A stretch of DNA of 64,000 nt from Pyrinomonadaceae bacterium (GTDB taxonomy: Bacteria > Acidobacteriota > Blastocatellia > Pyrinomonadales > Pyrinomonadaceae): positions 1 through 64,000 of the forward strand of contig JAVEDE010000061.1 in assembly GCA_030841105.1 (NCBI GenBank). Reading direction: 5' to 3'. The notes beneath the pieces were generated by a model. It saw nothing but the letters and a program-made list of their open reading frames with translations, ran no database searches and had not been told where the DNA came from. Position numbers and translations under genes: made by a program. Below, piece after piece: positions 45,235 to 54,004 of the stretch (its first letter is position 1; every line of letters starts with the position of its first letter).

Positions 45235-47739
45235 ATGCTAGGTTCAACTCTGCTCAACTACCGGATCACGGAAAAACTCGGCTCAGGCGGGCAAGGCACA
45301 GTTTATAAGGCCGTTGACACGCGGCTCGGACGCACGCTCGTCCTCAAAGTGCTCTCGCCCGAATTGACCTCCCGCGAATCCAATCTCAAACGCTTCGAGC
45401 GCGAAGCCCAGCTCGCCTCGTCGCTCGACCACCCGAACATCTGCATCATCTACGGCCTGCACGAAGAGAACGGGCTGCACTTCATCACGATGCAGTACAT
45501 TGACGGGAAGAACGTGCGCCAACTCGTCAAGGGTCGCCCGCTCGAACTCCGCAGCGCGATCTCCATCACGATGCAAGTGGCCGACGCCTTGGCCGCCGCC
45601 CACGCGCGCGGCGTCATTCACCGCGACATCAAGGCGGGCAACGTGATGGTGACCAAGAGCGGCACGGCCAAAGTGCTCGACTTCGGTCTCGCCAAGCTGC
45701 TCGACGAGAACAAGTCGAGCGGCTCGAAGTCCGACCAGCACCTGACCGAGATGGGCGTCCCCTACGGGACGGCCACCTACGCCGCGCCCGAACAGGCCAC
45801 CGGCGCGCACGTGGATCATCGCGCCGACATCTTCTCGACGGGCGTGCTGCTCTACGAGATGCTCGCGGGCATCTGGCCGTTTCAGGGCAAGACGAACGTC
45901 GAGGTGCGCTACGCCGTCCTCCACGACACGCCCGTGCCCATCGCCGAACTCAGACAGGACGCGCCGCCGCGCCTGCAAGAGATACTCGACCGCGCGCTCG
46001 CCAAAGACCCGAAGGATCGTTACCAGCGCGTCGCAGACATGCGCGACGACCTGCGCGCCGTCAAACGCGAACTCGCCGCGGCCAGCCCCGTCACGCTCGA
46101 CACGACCGACGAATTTGAACCCGTCGTGCCGCGCCACCAGTCGAGCAACAACTCCTTCGGACGCACCTTCCGCCGCTGGCTGCGCAACATCACGGGCAAC
46201 GAGACGGCCTCAACCGCGCAGTCAACTTCCTTGCCGCCCTCCGCTTCGCGCAACATCTCCGCCGCGCCGCACCGCACCGAGGGCGAGACGCAGCACGGCA
46301 CGAACGTCTCCGAAGGCGGGCAGAAGTCCATCGCAATTCTCCCCTTCCGCAACCTGAGCGGCGACGCCGAGGTCAGCTTCTACGAGTTCTCGCTCGCCGA
46401 CGCCGTGATCACGGAACTCGCGCGCCTGCGCTCGCTCGTGGTGCGCCCGTCGTCTCTGATCGTGAAGTATCAGGGGCAGCAGCGCGACCCGCGCGAGATC
46501 GGCGAGGAGTTGAGCGTCGGCGCAGTTCTCGCCGCCTCGTTCCTGCGCGCGGGCGACAAGCTCCGGGTCAACGCGCAACTGCTCGACGTGGCTTCGGGCG
46601 ATCTGCTCTGGTCTGATCGCATTGACGCCACCGCCGACGACATCATCGCCGTGCAGGACACCATCGCACAGCGCATCGTCGAAGGCTTGCGCCTCGAACT
46701 CACGACGGCCGAGCGCGACGGGCTGGCGCAGCGCGCCACCGCCAACTCCGACGCTTACAACATCTACCTGCGCGGGCGCGACTCGATGGGTCGTTACATC
46801 TATCACACGCTCGCCAACGAGGACGTGGAAGAGGCCATCGGGAGTTTCAAACGCGCCATCGAACTCGACCCCAACTTCGCCCTCGCACACTGCGCGCTCG
46901 GCGGCTGCTACGCCAACCGCGTGATCAAATCAATGGGCGACTTCGAGGACTACGAGCGCGCCGAAGAAGCCTTCCGCAAGGGTCTCGACATTGACCCGAA
47001 GATCATGGAAGCGCGCATGCACATGGTCTTCATCTATCTCGCGCGCGGCGAGAAAGCGAAGGCGCGCGCGGCCGTCGAGAATCTGCGTCACGAAGCCCCG
47101 AACGACGTGGGCGTGCAGTTCGTCGCCTCTTATCTTTATCGTCTCGACGGCGACTACGAACGCTCTCTGCGCAGTCTCGACCGCATGCTCAGTCTCAACC
47201 CGGCGGAGCGCGTCGTCGTCAGTTACAACCGGGCGCGCGTCCTGATGTATCAGGGGCGGATGGACGACGCGATGGGCGAACTCGCAGAGGGCGCGAAGAT
47301 CGAACCCGACCACCCGTTCATACGCACCTTCCGCGCCGTCGCGCTCTACCGGCAGGGCAAGGCTGCGGAGGCGGCCGAAATTTTGCGCGATGTGTTAGCC
47401 ACGCACCCCGAGATGGACGGCATCCGCCCGCACTACGCCATCGCCTTGAGCAAAATCGGCCAGCACGAAGCGGCGCGCGCGCAGTTGACCGAGCGCGTCA
47501 AGGAAGTGGCCGAAGCGGATCACGACGCGCCCTACTGGGTGGCGACGGCCTACGCCGTCGAAGGCATGCGCGATCAAGCGTTCAAATGGCTGGAGCGCGC
47601 CATCAACCGCGGCAACGAGAATTTGCCGTGGTTCAGGGCGAACCCCGAATGGACTGAACTCAGGGACGACCCGCGCTTCGAGATGTTGATGGGGCGCATC
47701 GAGAAGTCACACGCGCAGGCGAGAGTCGGCGTGGAGTGA
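45235..47739 (+). CDS. Ser/Thr protein kinase with TolB/FlgO-like and TPR domains
   Basis: 834 aa, soluble. The N-terminal Hanks-type kinase (about 8-275) has glycine loop GSGGQGTVYKAVD, catalytic HRDIKAGN (Asp about 131) and DFGLAKL. A Ser/Thr-rich linker leads to a TolB/FlgO-like domain (about 360-490, SIAILPFRNLSGDAEVSFY) as found beside adenylate cyclases, then TPR repeats to the C-terminus (about 520-800). No transmembrane helix. The common acidobacterial architecture suggests signal-dependent phosphorylation of proteins bound by the TPRs. A PPP phosphatase gene lies 36 bp downstream on the same strand. Confidence 0.95.
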   Translation: MLGSTLLNYRITEKLGSGGQGTVYKAVDTRLGRTLVLKVLSPELTSRESNLKRFEREAQLASSLDHPNICIIYGLHEENGLHFITMQYIDGKNVRQLVKGRPLELRSAISITMQVADALAAAHARGVIHRDIKAGNVMVTKSGTAKVLDFGLAKLLDENKSSGSKSDQHLTEMGVPYGTATYAAPEQATGAHVDHRADIFSTGVLLYEMLAGIWPFQGKTNVEVRYAVLHDTPVPIAELRQDAPPRLQEILDRALAKDPKDRYQRVADMRDDLRAVKRELAAASPVTLDTTDEFEPVVPRHQSSNNSFGRTFRRWLRNITGNETASTAQSTSLPPSASRNISAAPHRTEGETQHGTNVSEGGQKSIAILPFRNLSGDAEVSFYEFSLADAVITELARLRSLVVRPSSLIVKYQGQQRDPREIGEELSVGAVLAASFLRAGDKLRVNAQLLDVASGDLLWSDRIDATADDIIAVQDTIAQRIVEGLRLELTTAERDGLAQRATANSDAYNIYLRGRDSMGRYIYHTLANEDVEEAIGSFKRAIELDPNFALAHCALGGCYANRVIKSMGDFEDYERAEEAFRKGLDIDPKIMEARMHMVFIYLARGEKAKARAAVENLRHEAPNDVGVQFVASYLYRLDGDYERSLRSLDRMLSLNPAERVVVSYNRARVLMYQGRMDDAMGELAEGAKIEPDHPFIRTFRAVALYRQGKAAEAAEILRDVLATHPEMDGIRPHYAIALSKIGQHEAARAQLTERVKEVAEADHDAPYWVATAYAVEGMRDQAFKWLERAINRGNENLPWFRANPEWTELRDDPRFEMLMGRIEKSHAQARVGVE

Positions 47740-47775
47740 CACGCGCGGGAGGGGCGGGGACAGGTTAAACTCACC

Positions 47776-48585
47776 ATGAAAACCTTCGTCATCGGCGACG
47801 TACACGGGCGGCGCGCGCAGTTGAATCAAATCATCGAGATGATTCCGCGCGACCCCGAGCGTGACATGCTCGTCCTCCTCGGCGACCTCATTGATCGCGG
47901 CGACGACGTGCCCGGCACGGTGGCGGACATAGTGCGCCTCCACGAGCAACACCCGACGCGCGTGCTGTCCCTGCGCGGCAACCACGAACAGATGTTGCTC
48001 GACTTCGTGGACGAGGGCGCGACGCTCTGGCTGCACGCGGCCGTCGGGAGCGAATGTACTTTCCAGCAGTACACGGGCAAGCCTCTGCGCGTGCGGAGCG
48101 AGCAGGACTTCGCCACGCTGCGCGCGGAGTTCACCGCCGCCATCCCGCCCGCGCACGTAGAGTTCTTCCGCAGTCTCCCGCTCTTTTACGAAGACGATTA
48201 CGCGCTCTACGTCCACGCGGGCTTGCGCGAAGGCGCGCACCCGCGCGACACGCCCGCGCAGCATCTACTCTGGTCGCGCGACGGAAACTTTTTCCGCAAC
48301 TACACGGGCAAGCCCTGCGTCTTCGGCCACACGCCCGCGCCGCTCCTCCCCTTGCGCGGACGCCTCGGCCGTCACGGCATCTACATCTCGCACAGCGCCA
48401 TCGGCATTGACAGCGGCTACATCCACACGTCGCCCCTCAGTTGTCTCCAACTCCCCGAGTGCATGCTCTACCAGGCTTTCGCCGACGGCCACACCGCCAC
48501 GCACCATCTCACTTCGTTCATGCCCGAACCGTTGCGCGCGATGCAACGGAAGGTGGCGGCGCATCAGCCGGCGACCGGAGTCTGA
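47776..48585 (+). CDS. PPP-family Ser/Thr protein phosphatase
   Basis: 269 aa metallophosphoesterase with the full PPP signature: GDVHGR (about 7-12), GDLIDRGDD (about 35-43) and RGNHEQM (about 68-74), with later metal-site histidines in VHAGLR and FGHTP. Members dephosphorylate Ser/Thr (PrpA/PrpB) or diadenosine tetraphosphate. Position just after the kinase on the same strand suggests it reverses that kinase's phosphorylation. Convergent with the TolB gene beyond a terminator. Confidence 0.93.
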   Translation: MKTFVIGDVHGRRAQLNQIIEMIPRDPERDMLVLLGDLIDRGDDVPGTVADIVRLHEQHPTRVLSLRGNHEQMLLDFVDEGATLWLHAAVGSECTFQQYTGKPLRVRSEQDFATLRAEFTAAIPPAHVEFFRSLPLFYEDDYALYVHAGLREGAHPRDTPAQHLLWSRDGNFFRNYTGKPCVFGHTPAPLLPLRGRLGRHGIYISHSAIGIDSGYIHTSPLSCLQLPECMLYQAFADGHTATHHLTSFMPEPLRAMQRKVAAHQPATGV

Positions 48586-48593
48586 ACAAGATG

Positions 48594-48719
48594 ACGGGGA
48601 AAAGGGGAAGGGGTAAGGGGTAAAGGGAAATACGAAAGTAAAGCGGGGCGCAGCCATTCGATGTTGCGCCCCGCTTCCTGTTTTTACCTTTACCCTTTAC
48701 CCCTTCCCCTTTACCCTTT
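48594..48719. repeat. Heptamer inverted-repeat element, GGGTAAA family, copy 3, around a terminator
   Basis: Left arm GGGGAAAAGGGGAAGGGG...; right arm TTTACCCTTTACCCC...; the inner hairpin is listed separately. It lies between convergent genes. Confidence 0.88.
48641..48676. terminator. Bidirectional terminator hairpin
   Basis: AAGCGGGGCGCA and TGCGCCCCGCTT form a perfect 12-bp stem around a 12-nt loop, between convergent phosphatase and TolB genes. T runs follow on the plus side (TTTTTACC). Confidence 0.8.
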
Positions 48720-48724
48720 TTCTA

Positions 48725-51700
48725 TCACGGCTGGCCGAAGCGCGCGCGGTACTCGACGGAGTTGACGAAGCCATGAACCATGACGCGGTAGCCGTCGCCG
48801 CGGTTGATGACGCGCAGCCAGTTCTGGAAGCCCTCTTCCTCCGGGTCGCGCTTGAGGTAGCCGAAGTACTGCATCGTGACGAACGCCTCGTTGTACTGCG
48901 CCGCCTCGACGTTCGGATGCTCGACGATGGCGCGCAGCACCCCTGCGTACGTGCGCCTGCCCGCGCTCAAATCCGCTTCCAGCGTGGCGCGCGTCACGTT
49001 GCCCGTCAGCGTCGCGCCGGAGTTCGCTTCTAGCCGCCGGACGTACTCAGTGCCCGGCACGCCGACGCCGAAGTAGAGCGCGCGGAAGTCGTCGCGCAGG
49101 ATGAAGGCTTGGGCGAAGGCGTCTTTGCTGGCGTCAATCTCGGCGAGCGTCTGGCCGCCGATGCGCGCCATGTCGTGCACAAACTCGGCGTAGGTCGGCC
49201 GCCGGTTGAAGGCCACGCGGTAGAAGCGGTAGACGAAGCTGCCGCGCAACTGGAACTCAAGCGAGCGGAAGAAGGCCGACGAGATCGTCACGCGGTCGCA
49301 ACTCTCGTCGCGGTTGATGTCGGGGCAGCGATTCCAGACGTTGACCCAGGCCTCTTGCCCGGCCGGTTCAGGTTCGCGGCCGAGGAAGTCCAGATAGTGC
49401 ATCCGCACGAAGAAGTTCGGCTCGTCAATCGGGTTGGGCGCAGGCGGATTCCCCGCGCTGTCGTTGTCCGTGATGACGACGCGCGTGCTGAATTGCGCGC
49501 CGAGCGTCGCGCCGCCCGTCGCGTTCGTCAAGATGAGATCGTAGAGTTGATCGCCCTCGACGAACACGTCGTCAACGAGCGGGACGTTGATCGTTTTGCT
49601 CGCTTCGCCCGGCGCGAAGTTGAGCGTGCCCGATGTCCTGATGTAATCGCTCCGCTCGGTGGCGCGGCGCGGGCAGCCGTTGTCAATCAGGCACTCCGGC
49701 AAATCCCTCGTCTCGTAGTCCACGGAGGCGGCGCGCGACACGTCGCCGAGGCGCGTGACGACGAGCGGGTCGCCGCCCTGCCTGCTCTCGCGCACGCGGA
49801 AGTTGGGGCTGCGCCACTGGAAAGTGGACGGCGTGCGCTGCGGGACGAGCGGGTCGGGCTGCGAATTCGGGTCGTAGTCGGCCGCCGCGTTTTGCGTCAG
49901 GCGCGTGACGGGGCGGTCAACATTCCCTTCGACGGGGATCGAGTAGATTTCTCTCTGGCCGTCGCGGTTGCTCGTAAAGACGATCCGGTTGTCGGCCGTC
50001 CAACTCGGCTGCGTGTGCGCCGAAGGGTGAGACGTGAGGGCGGTAGGCGGGCCGCCGCTTGCCTGCACAGACTGAATCTGCGGGATCGTGCTGCCGGTGG
50101 AGAAGCTGACGGAGAAAGCAAGGTGCGCGCCGTCGGGCGACCACGCGGGGCCGCTCGACGTGGGCGGGTAGTCGAACGAATTGAAGGGCAGCGGGCTGAG
50201 CGCGACGCGCGTCTTGCCGCTGCCGTTGGCGTTGATGACGAAGACGTAGAAGGTCACGCCGTCTTCCGGGTTGAAGAACGGCTCGCGCCCGGTGTAGGCG
50301 ATGCGCGAGCCGTCGGGCGACCAAGCGGGGTCGGCCACTTCCGTGCTGCCTTCGAGAATTTGGCGGGCTTCGCCGCCGCTGCCATCGGCATTGGCGATGT
50401 AGAGGCCGGACACACCGCCCGCCAGCGTGCCGACGAAAACCAGCTTCGTGCCGTCCGGCGACCACGCCGGGTCATAGACGCGCACATCGCTCGTCGGCGT
50501 CAGGACATATTTCGTTACGTCGCGGACGTTCCCGCCGTCGGCGTCCATCACGTAGATGTTCGAGCGGCCACTGCGGTCGCTGGTAAAGGCGATGCGCGTG
50601 CGGTCGGGCGACCAGACGGGCGTCGCGTCTTTGGCCGAGTGGTTCGTGAGTCTCGTCTGATTGCCGCCGTCCTCGTCCATCGAATAGATTTCGGAGTTGC
50701 CGTCGCGTTCGCTCGTGAAGACGATCTTGCGTTCGCCGCCGACGAGCGGTTGCCACGCGGGCTGGCTGTCTATGATCCGGTTGTTGGGGGTGAACTCCGT
50801 GTAGCCCGTGCCGTCGAAATTGATGACGCTGATGTCGGCGTTCAGTTCGTCGTCGTTGCGGTAGACGATGCGCTTGCCGTCGGGCGACCACGCGGGTTCA
50901 AAAAAGTCGCCGTTGATGGACGAGAAGTTGCTGCCGTCGGGCGCGATGAAGTAAGCCTTCTGGCGGCCGGGGTTCTGGAACAGCCCTCCGACGAACATGA
51001 TGAGCGAGCCGTCGGGCGACCACTTGGGCAAACTGATGTCGTGGACGAGAGTCTGATCCGCAATCTTGTGCGGGTTGCTGCCGTCGGCGTTCATGACCAT
51101 GAGCGCGCCGCCGGAGACATAGGCGATCTGCGCGCCGTCGGGCGACCAAGTGGGGCTGAAGCCGCCCGCCGCGCTGCCTTTCGTCAAATTCACTTCGCCG
51201 CTTCCGTCCACGTTCGAGACGCAGATATGCGTCGCGCCGTCGCGTGCGGCGGCGTAGGCGAATTTAGTTCCGTCGGGCGACCAGACGGCGGAGTTTGCGT
51301 CGGCCGCGATGGGCACTTTGGTCTGGTTGCTGCCGTCGGCGTTCATCACGTAGATGCCGCCCTCGACGTTGGCGCTGGCGGTACGACTGAAAGAGAGCTT
51401 CGTGCCGTCGGGCGACCACGCGGGCGACGACTCGGCGGTCTGCGGGGTGTTCGGCGTCAGGTTCGTGTAGTTGCTGCCGTCGGGGTTGATCACCCAGATG
51501 TCGGAGTTGTTCCAGTTCATGCTGTCGCCGCTGACGAAGGCGATCTTCCCGTTGAGGCGGCGGCGCACAGGCGTGACCGACGGCGCGGCGGGCGCGGACA
51601 AGGATGATAACGTCGCAACGTGTGAACTGGCGGCGGTCGGGCGTGACGGCGACGCGAGGTAGATGGCGAGCCCGGCGGCGCAAAGGAGACAGGCGAAGCA

Positions 51701-51739
51701 GGCGGCGGGCAGGCTTCTTTTAGTTCTCTGAGGGTACAT
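48725..51739 (-). CDS. Exported TolB-type WD40/PD40 propeller, Calx-beta and DUF4214 protein
   Basis: 1004 aa. A signal peptide (about 1-35) is followed by about a dozen PD40/TolB-like propeller blades (about 45-600), each marked by SPDGTK- or SPDGS-like turns (PAWSPDGTKLSFSR). A Calx-beta-like module (about 640-745, FAPGEASKTINVPLVDD) and a C-terminal DUF4214 domain (about 760-1000, MHYLDFLGREPEPAGQEAW) follow. DUF4214 is common in secreted glycan or adhesion proteins. The start is the ATG of MYPQRT because GGAG lies 7 bp before it. Propeller repeats are visible in the DNA as recurring GCCGTCGGGCGACCA. Confidence 0.9.
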   Translation of the reverse strand: MYPQRTKRSLPAACFACLLCAAGLAIYLASPSRPTAASSHVATLSSLSAPAAPSVTPVRRRLNGKIAFVSGDSMNWNNSDIWVINPDGSNYTNLTPNTPQTAESSPAWSPDGTKLSFSRTASANVEGGIYVMNADGSNQTKVPIAADANSAVWSPDGTKFAYAAARDGATHICVSNVDGSGEVNLTKGSAAGGFSPTWSPDGAQIAYVSGGALMVMNADGSNPHKIADQTLVHDISLPKWSPDGSLIMFVGGLFQNPGRQKAYFIAPDGSNFSSINGDFFEPAWSPDGKRIVYRNDDELNADISVINFDGTGYTEFTPNNRIIDSQPAWQPLVGGERKIVFTSERDGNSEIYSMDEDGGNQTRLTNHSAKDATPVWSPDRTRIAFTSDRSGRSNIYVMDADGGNVRDVTKYVLTPTSDVRVYDPAWSPDGTKLVFVGTLAGGVSGLYIANADGSGGEARQILEGSTEVADPAWSPDGSRIAYTGREPFFNPEDGVTFYVFVINANGSGKTRVALSPLPFNSFDYPPTSSGPAWSPDGAHLAFSVSFSTGSTIPQIQSVQASGGPPTALTSHPSAHTQPSWTADNRIVFTSNRDGQREIYSIPVEGNVDRPVTRLTQNAAADYDPNSQPDPLVPQRTPSTFQWRSPNFRVRESRQGGDPLVVTRLGDVSRAASVDYETRDLPECLIDNGCPRRATERSDYIRTSGTLNFAPGEASKTINVPLVDDVFVEGDQLYDLILTNATGGATLGAQFSTRVVITDNDSAGNPPAPNPIDEPNFFVRMHYLDFLGREPEPAGQEAWVNVWNRCPDINRDESCDRVTISSAFFRSLEFQLRGSFVYRFYRVAFNRRPTYAEFVHDMARIGGQTLAEIDASKDAFAQAFILRDDFRALYFGVGVPGTEYVRRLEANSGATLTGNVTRATLEADLSAGRRTYAGVLRAIVEHPNVEAAQYNEAFVTMQYFGYLKRDPEEEGFQNWLRVINRGDGYRVMVHGFVNSVEYRARFGQP

Positions 51740-51925
51740 CTTAATTCTCCAGCGCAAGCGCACCTCTGCTGGCGGCGGCGGGGGCGAGAAATTTTCAAGT
51801 AGACGGCAAGTCGAAACGAGCCGGTCGAATGTCTCTGGAACGAGTGCTTCGGAGGAGCGTTACCCGCACGATGCTCTGTTTAGCGCGTTGATTATGTTGG
51901 CAGACTCGGAGGGTGTCAAGATGCT

Positions 51926-52879
51926 TCAGGTGCGTCGTTCGAGGATGAGGCGCGCGATTGAACCGAGCAGGGGCGTGCTGTGCCCGCCTGCGGAGAGCGC
52001 GTCGAGGGCTTGTTCGTAGACGGCGCGGGCGCGCAGGCGCGTGGCCTCCAGGCCGTGAAGCGCAGGGTAGGTGGCTTTTTGCGCGCGCGCGTCCTTGCCG
52101 GGCGTCTTGCCGAGAGCCTCTGCGGTGGCCGTCACGTCGAGCAGGTCGTCTGTGATCTGAAACAACAGACCGAGCGCGGCGGCGTAGTCGCCGACCGGGC
52201 GAAGGTCACTCTCACTTGCGCCCGCGACGAGCGCGCCCGCACGCGCGGCGGCGACGATGAGCGCGCCCGTCTTGTGCCGGTGGATGAGATCGAGTTCGGC
52301 GGCCGTCACGTCTTCGCGCGACTCGGCCGAGAGATCGTGCGCCTGCCCGGCGACCATCCCGCCGGGCGTTCCGGCCGCGCGCGCCAGTTCGGCGACGAGG
52401 CGGACGCGCAAGTCGGCGTCGAGCGCGTCGTCTTCGGCGATGCACTGGAAGGCGAGCGCCTGCATGGCGTCGCCCGCGAGGATGGCCGTCCCCTCGCCGA
52501 ACCTGACGTGGCAGGTGGGGCGACCGCGCCGCAGATCGTCGTCGTCCATCGAGGGCAGATCGTCGTGGACAAGCGAGTAAGTATGGACGAGTTCAAAGGC
52601 GCAGGCCGTGTTGACGAGAAGGTCGGCGGGCGCGCCGAACGCCTCGCCCGTGGCGAGCACGAGCGCGGGGCGCAGCCGCTTGCCGCCCGCGAAGAGACTC
52701 CAACGCATCGCCGCGTGCACCGCGACCGGCGCGATTGTTGCGGCGGGCACGAGCGCGTCGAGCCGCGCGTCAACAATCGCGCGCGCGCGCTCAAGGTAGA
52801 CGCGCGCCGCTTCGGTGTCGCCCGACTCTGCGGCGCGCGCGGCCGCGTCAACAAGGGTCGTGTCAGAAGACGCTCTCAT
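51926..52879 (-). CDS. ispA: Polyprenyl (farnesyl/geranylgeranyl) diphosphate synthase
   Basis: 317 aa. Condenses isopentenyl diphosphate with allylic diphosphates. The first Asp-rich motif is DDLPSMDDDDLRRGRPT and the second is QITDDLLD; the residues before the first motif (LVHD) fit short-chain FPP/GGPP synthases. GGKRLRPALVLA near residue 70 is also typical. The ATG lies inside the 3' end of xseB, giving a 17-bp overlap; xseB-ispA-dxs is a common bacterial order. Product length is not determinable here. Confidence 0.93.
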   Translation of the reverse strand: MRASSDTTLVDAAARAAESGDTEAARVYLERARAIVDARLDALVPAATIAPVAVHAAMRWSLFAGGKRLRPALVLATGEAFGAPADLLVNTACAFELVHTYSLVHDDLPSMDDDDLRRGRPTCHVRFGEGTAILAGDAMQALAFQCIAEDDALDADLRVRLVAELARAAGTPGGMVAGQAHDLSAESREDVTAAELDLIHRHKTGALIVAAARAGALVAGASESDLRPVGDYAAALGLLFQITDDLLDVTATAEALGKTPGKDARAQKATYPALHGLEATRLRARAVYEQALDALSAGGHSTPLLGSIARLILERRT

Positions 52880-53180
52880 CGTCCTCCGCATCGTCCTTCG
52901 CGTTGCCCGTTGTGGTGGTGGCGTCGAAGTCCTCGCCGCCGAGCGCGCCGAACACGCTCGCGCGCCCTTCGCCGTCGCGCTGCAAGAGCACTTCGATGCG
53001 CCGCTCCGCTTCCTGCAAACGCTCCTGACACTCGCGCGACAGGCGCACGCCCCGCTCGAACAGTTCCAGACTCTTCTCCAACGGCAACTCGCCGCGCTCC
53101 AACTCGCGCACGATTTTCTCCAACGCCGCCAGCGACGCCTCGAAGTTCTGATTCTGCGCTTCCGCTTTTTTTATTTTCAT
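52863..53180 (-). CDS. xseB: Exodeoxyribonuclease VII small subunit
   Basis: 105 aa. The helical N-terminus has the XseB signature FEASLAALEKIVRELERGELPLEKSLELFERG (about residues 12-45), then HxxCQxxLxxAE-like SRECQERLQEAE. XseB subunits decorate XseA to form the single-strand exonuclease. The C-terminus is an extra low-complexity acidic tail. xseA lies two genes upstream, with an unknown gene between the two, and ispA overlaps the end. Confidence 0.92.
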   Translation of the reverse strand: MKIKKAEAQNQNFEASLAALEKIVRELERGELPLEKSLELFERGVRLSRECQERLQEAERRIEVLLQRDGEGRASVFGALGGEDFDATTTTGNAKDDAEDDESVF

Positions 53181-53236
53181 CTTAACGAGATACTTGATTC
53201 ACTTCCGCCTGACTCTCACAACACTCAACGCTCATG

Positions 53237-54004
53237 TCAACGCCCCGTCATCGGGAACGTGCGCGCCACTTGCTCGGCCACGCGCGCCGCCAGTTCGTCG
53301 CTCTTGACGGCGATGATCTTCCATTCCGGCTGACCCGCGCTTCCGTCGCCGCCCATCAAGCCGAACTCGACCGGGCGTTCGTTGACCTGATACGTCACCG
53401 TCGCCGTCCGGTTGTTGCGCGCGCCCTCTGTGGTCTTCGTCTCGCCCGCGCGCGACAGCGCGAGCGCGCGTATGAAGAACGGGTAGTCGCGCGCGCCCCG
53501 CGTCTCGGCGAGCCGCTTCGTCTCGGCCATCAACACGCCGCGCACCTGTTCGCGCACGCCCGGCAACCACACCTGCGCGTTCTGCGCGATCTGGCGGCGC
53601 ACCTGCGGCGGGATGTTCAATGAAGTATCGTTGCCGCGCACGCGCTCGATCACCTGCGGCACGACGCTGCGGCTCACCCCCTCAACGTCTACCAGCCCCT
53701 CGAACGCGCGCTGGTCGTCCGCCTCCGCCGCCTCCGCCGCGAGCGCGAGCGTGTAGGCCGGGCTGCTCTTGAAACTCTGCCACCACCACCAGCCCGCCAG
53801 GCACATCAAGAGCGCGACGGCCGCGAGCGCAATGCTGGCGACCGACAACACGCGCCGCCTGCGACCCTGCACGCGCCGCGCGCGCAACTTGCCGCGCCCG
53901 CGCGCGACCGCCGCGTCCCTGTCTTCCGGCGGCCGCTCTTCGACGTTGACGACGATGCGGCTGCGCCGACTTTTCTTCGCCCTGTCTCCCGGCACGGTGG
54001 ACAT
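53237..54004 (-). CDS. Uncharacterised membrane-anchored protein between xseA and xseB
   Basis: 255 aa. A basic N-terminus with RKSRRSRIVVNVEERPP precedes one transmembrane helix (about 58-83, SIALAAVALLMCLAGWWWW) and a soluble region (about 90-255) without recognised family, containing VVPQVIERVRGNDTSLNIPP and VTYQVNERPVEFGLMGGDG. The ATG shares one base with the xseA stop, so translation is coupled. The gap to xseB is 56 bp. Alternative ATG 33 bp upstream is unlikely. The role is not known, and a function with exonuclease VII is inferred only from position. Confidence 0.8.
   Translation of the reverse strand: MSTVPGDRAKKSRRSRIVVNVEERPPEDRDAAVARGRGKLRARRVQGRRRRVLSVASIALAAVALLMCLAGWWWWQSFKSSPAYTLALAAEAAEADDQRAFEGLVDVEGVSRSVVPQVIERVRGNDTSLNIPPQVRRQIAQNAQVWLPGVREQVRGVLMAETKRLAETRGARDYPFFIRALALSRAGETKTTEGARNNRTATVTYQVNERPVEFGLMGGDGSAGQPEWKIIAVKSDELAARVAEQVARTFPMTGR

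Noticed and set aside
49109..51607. 832-aa open frame antisense to the TolB-like gene
   Set aside because: High-GC shadow frame with Arg/Val/Ala-rich, non-family sequence; the opposite strand encodes clear PD40 and DUF4214 domains.
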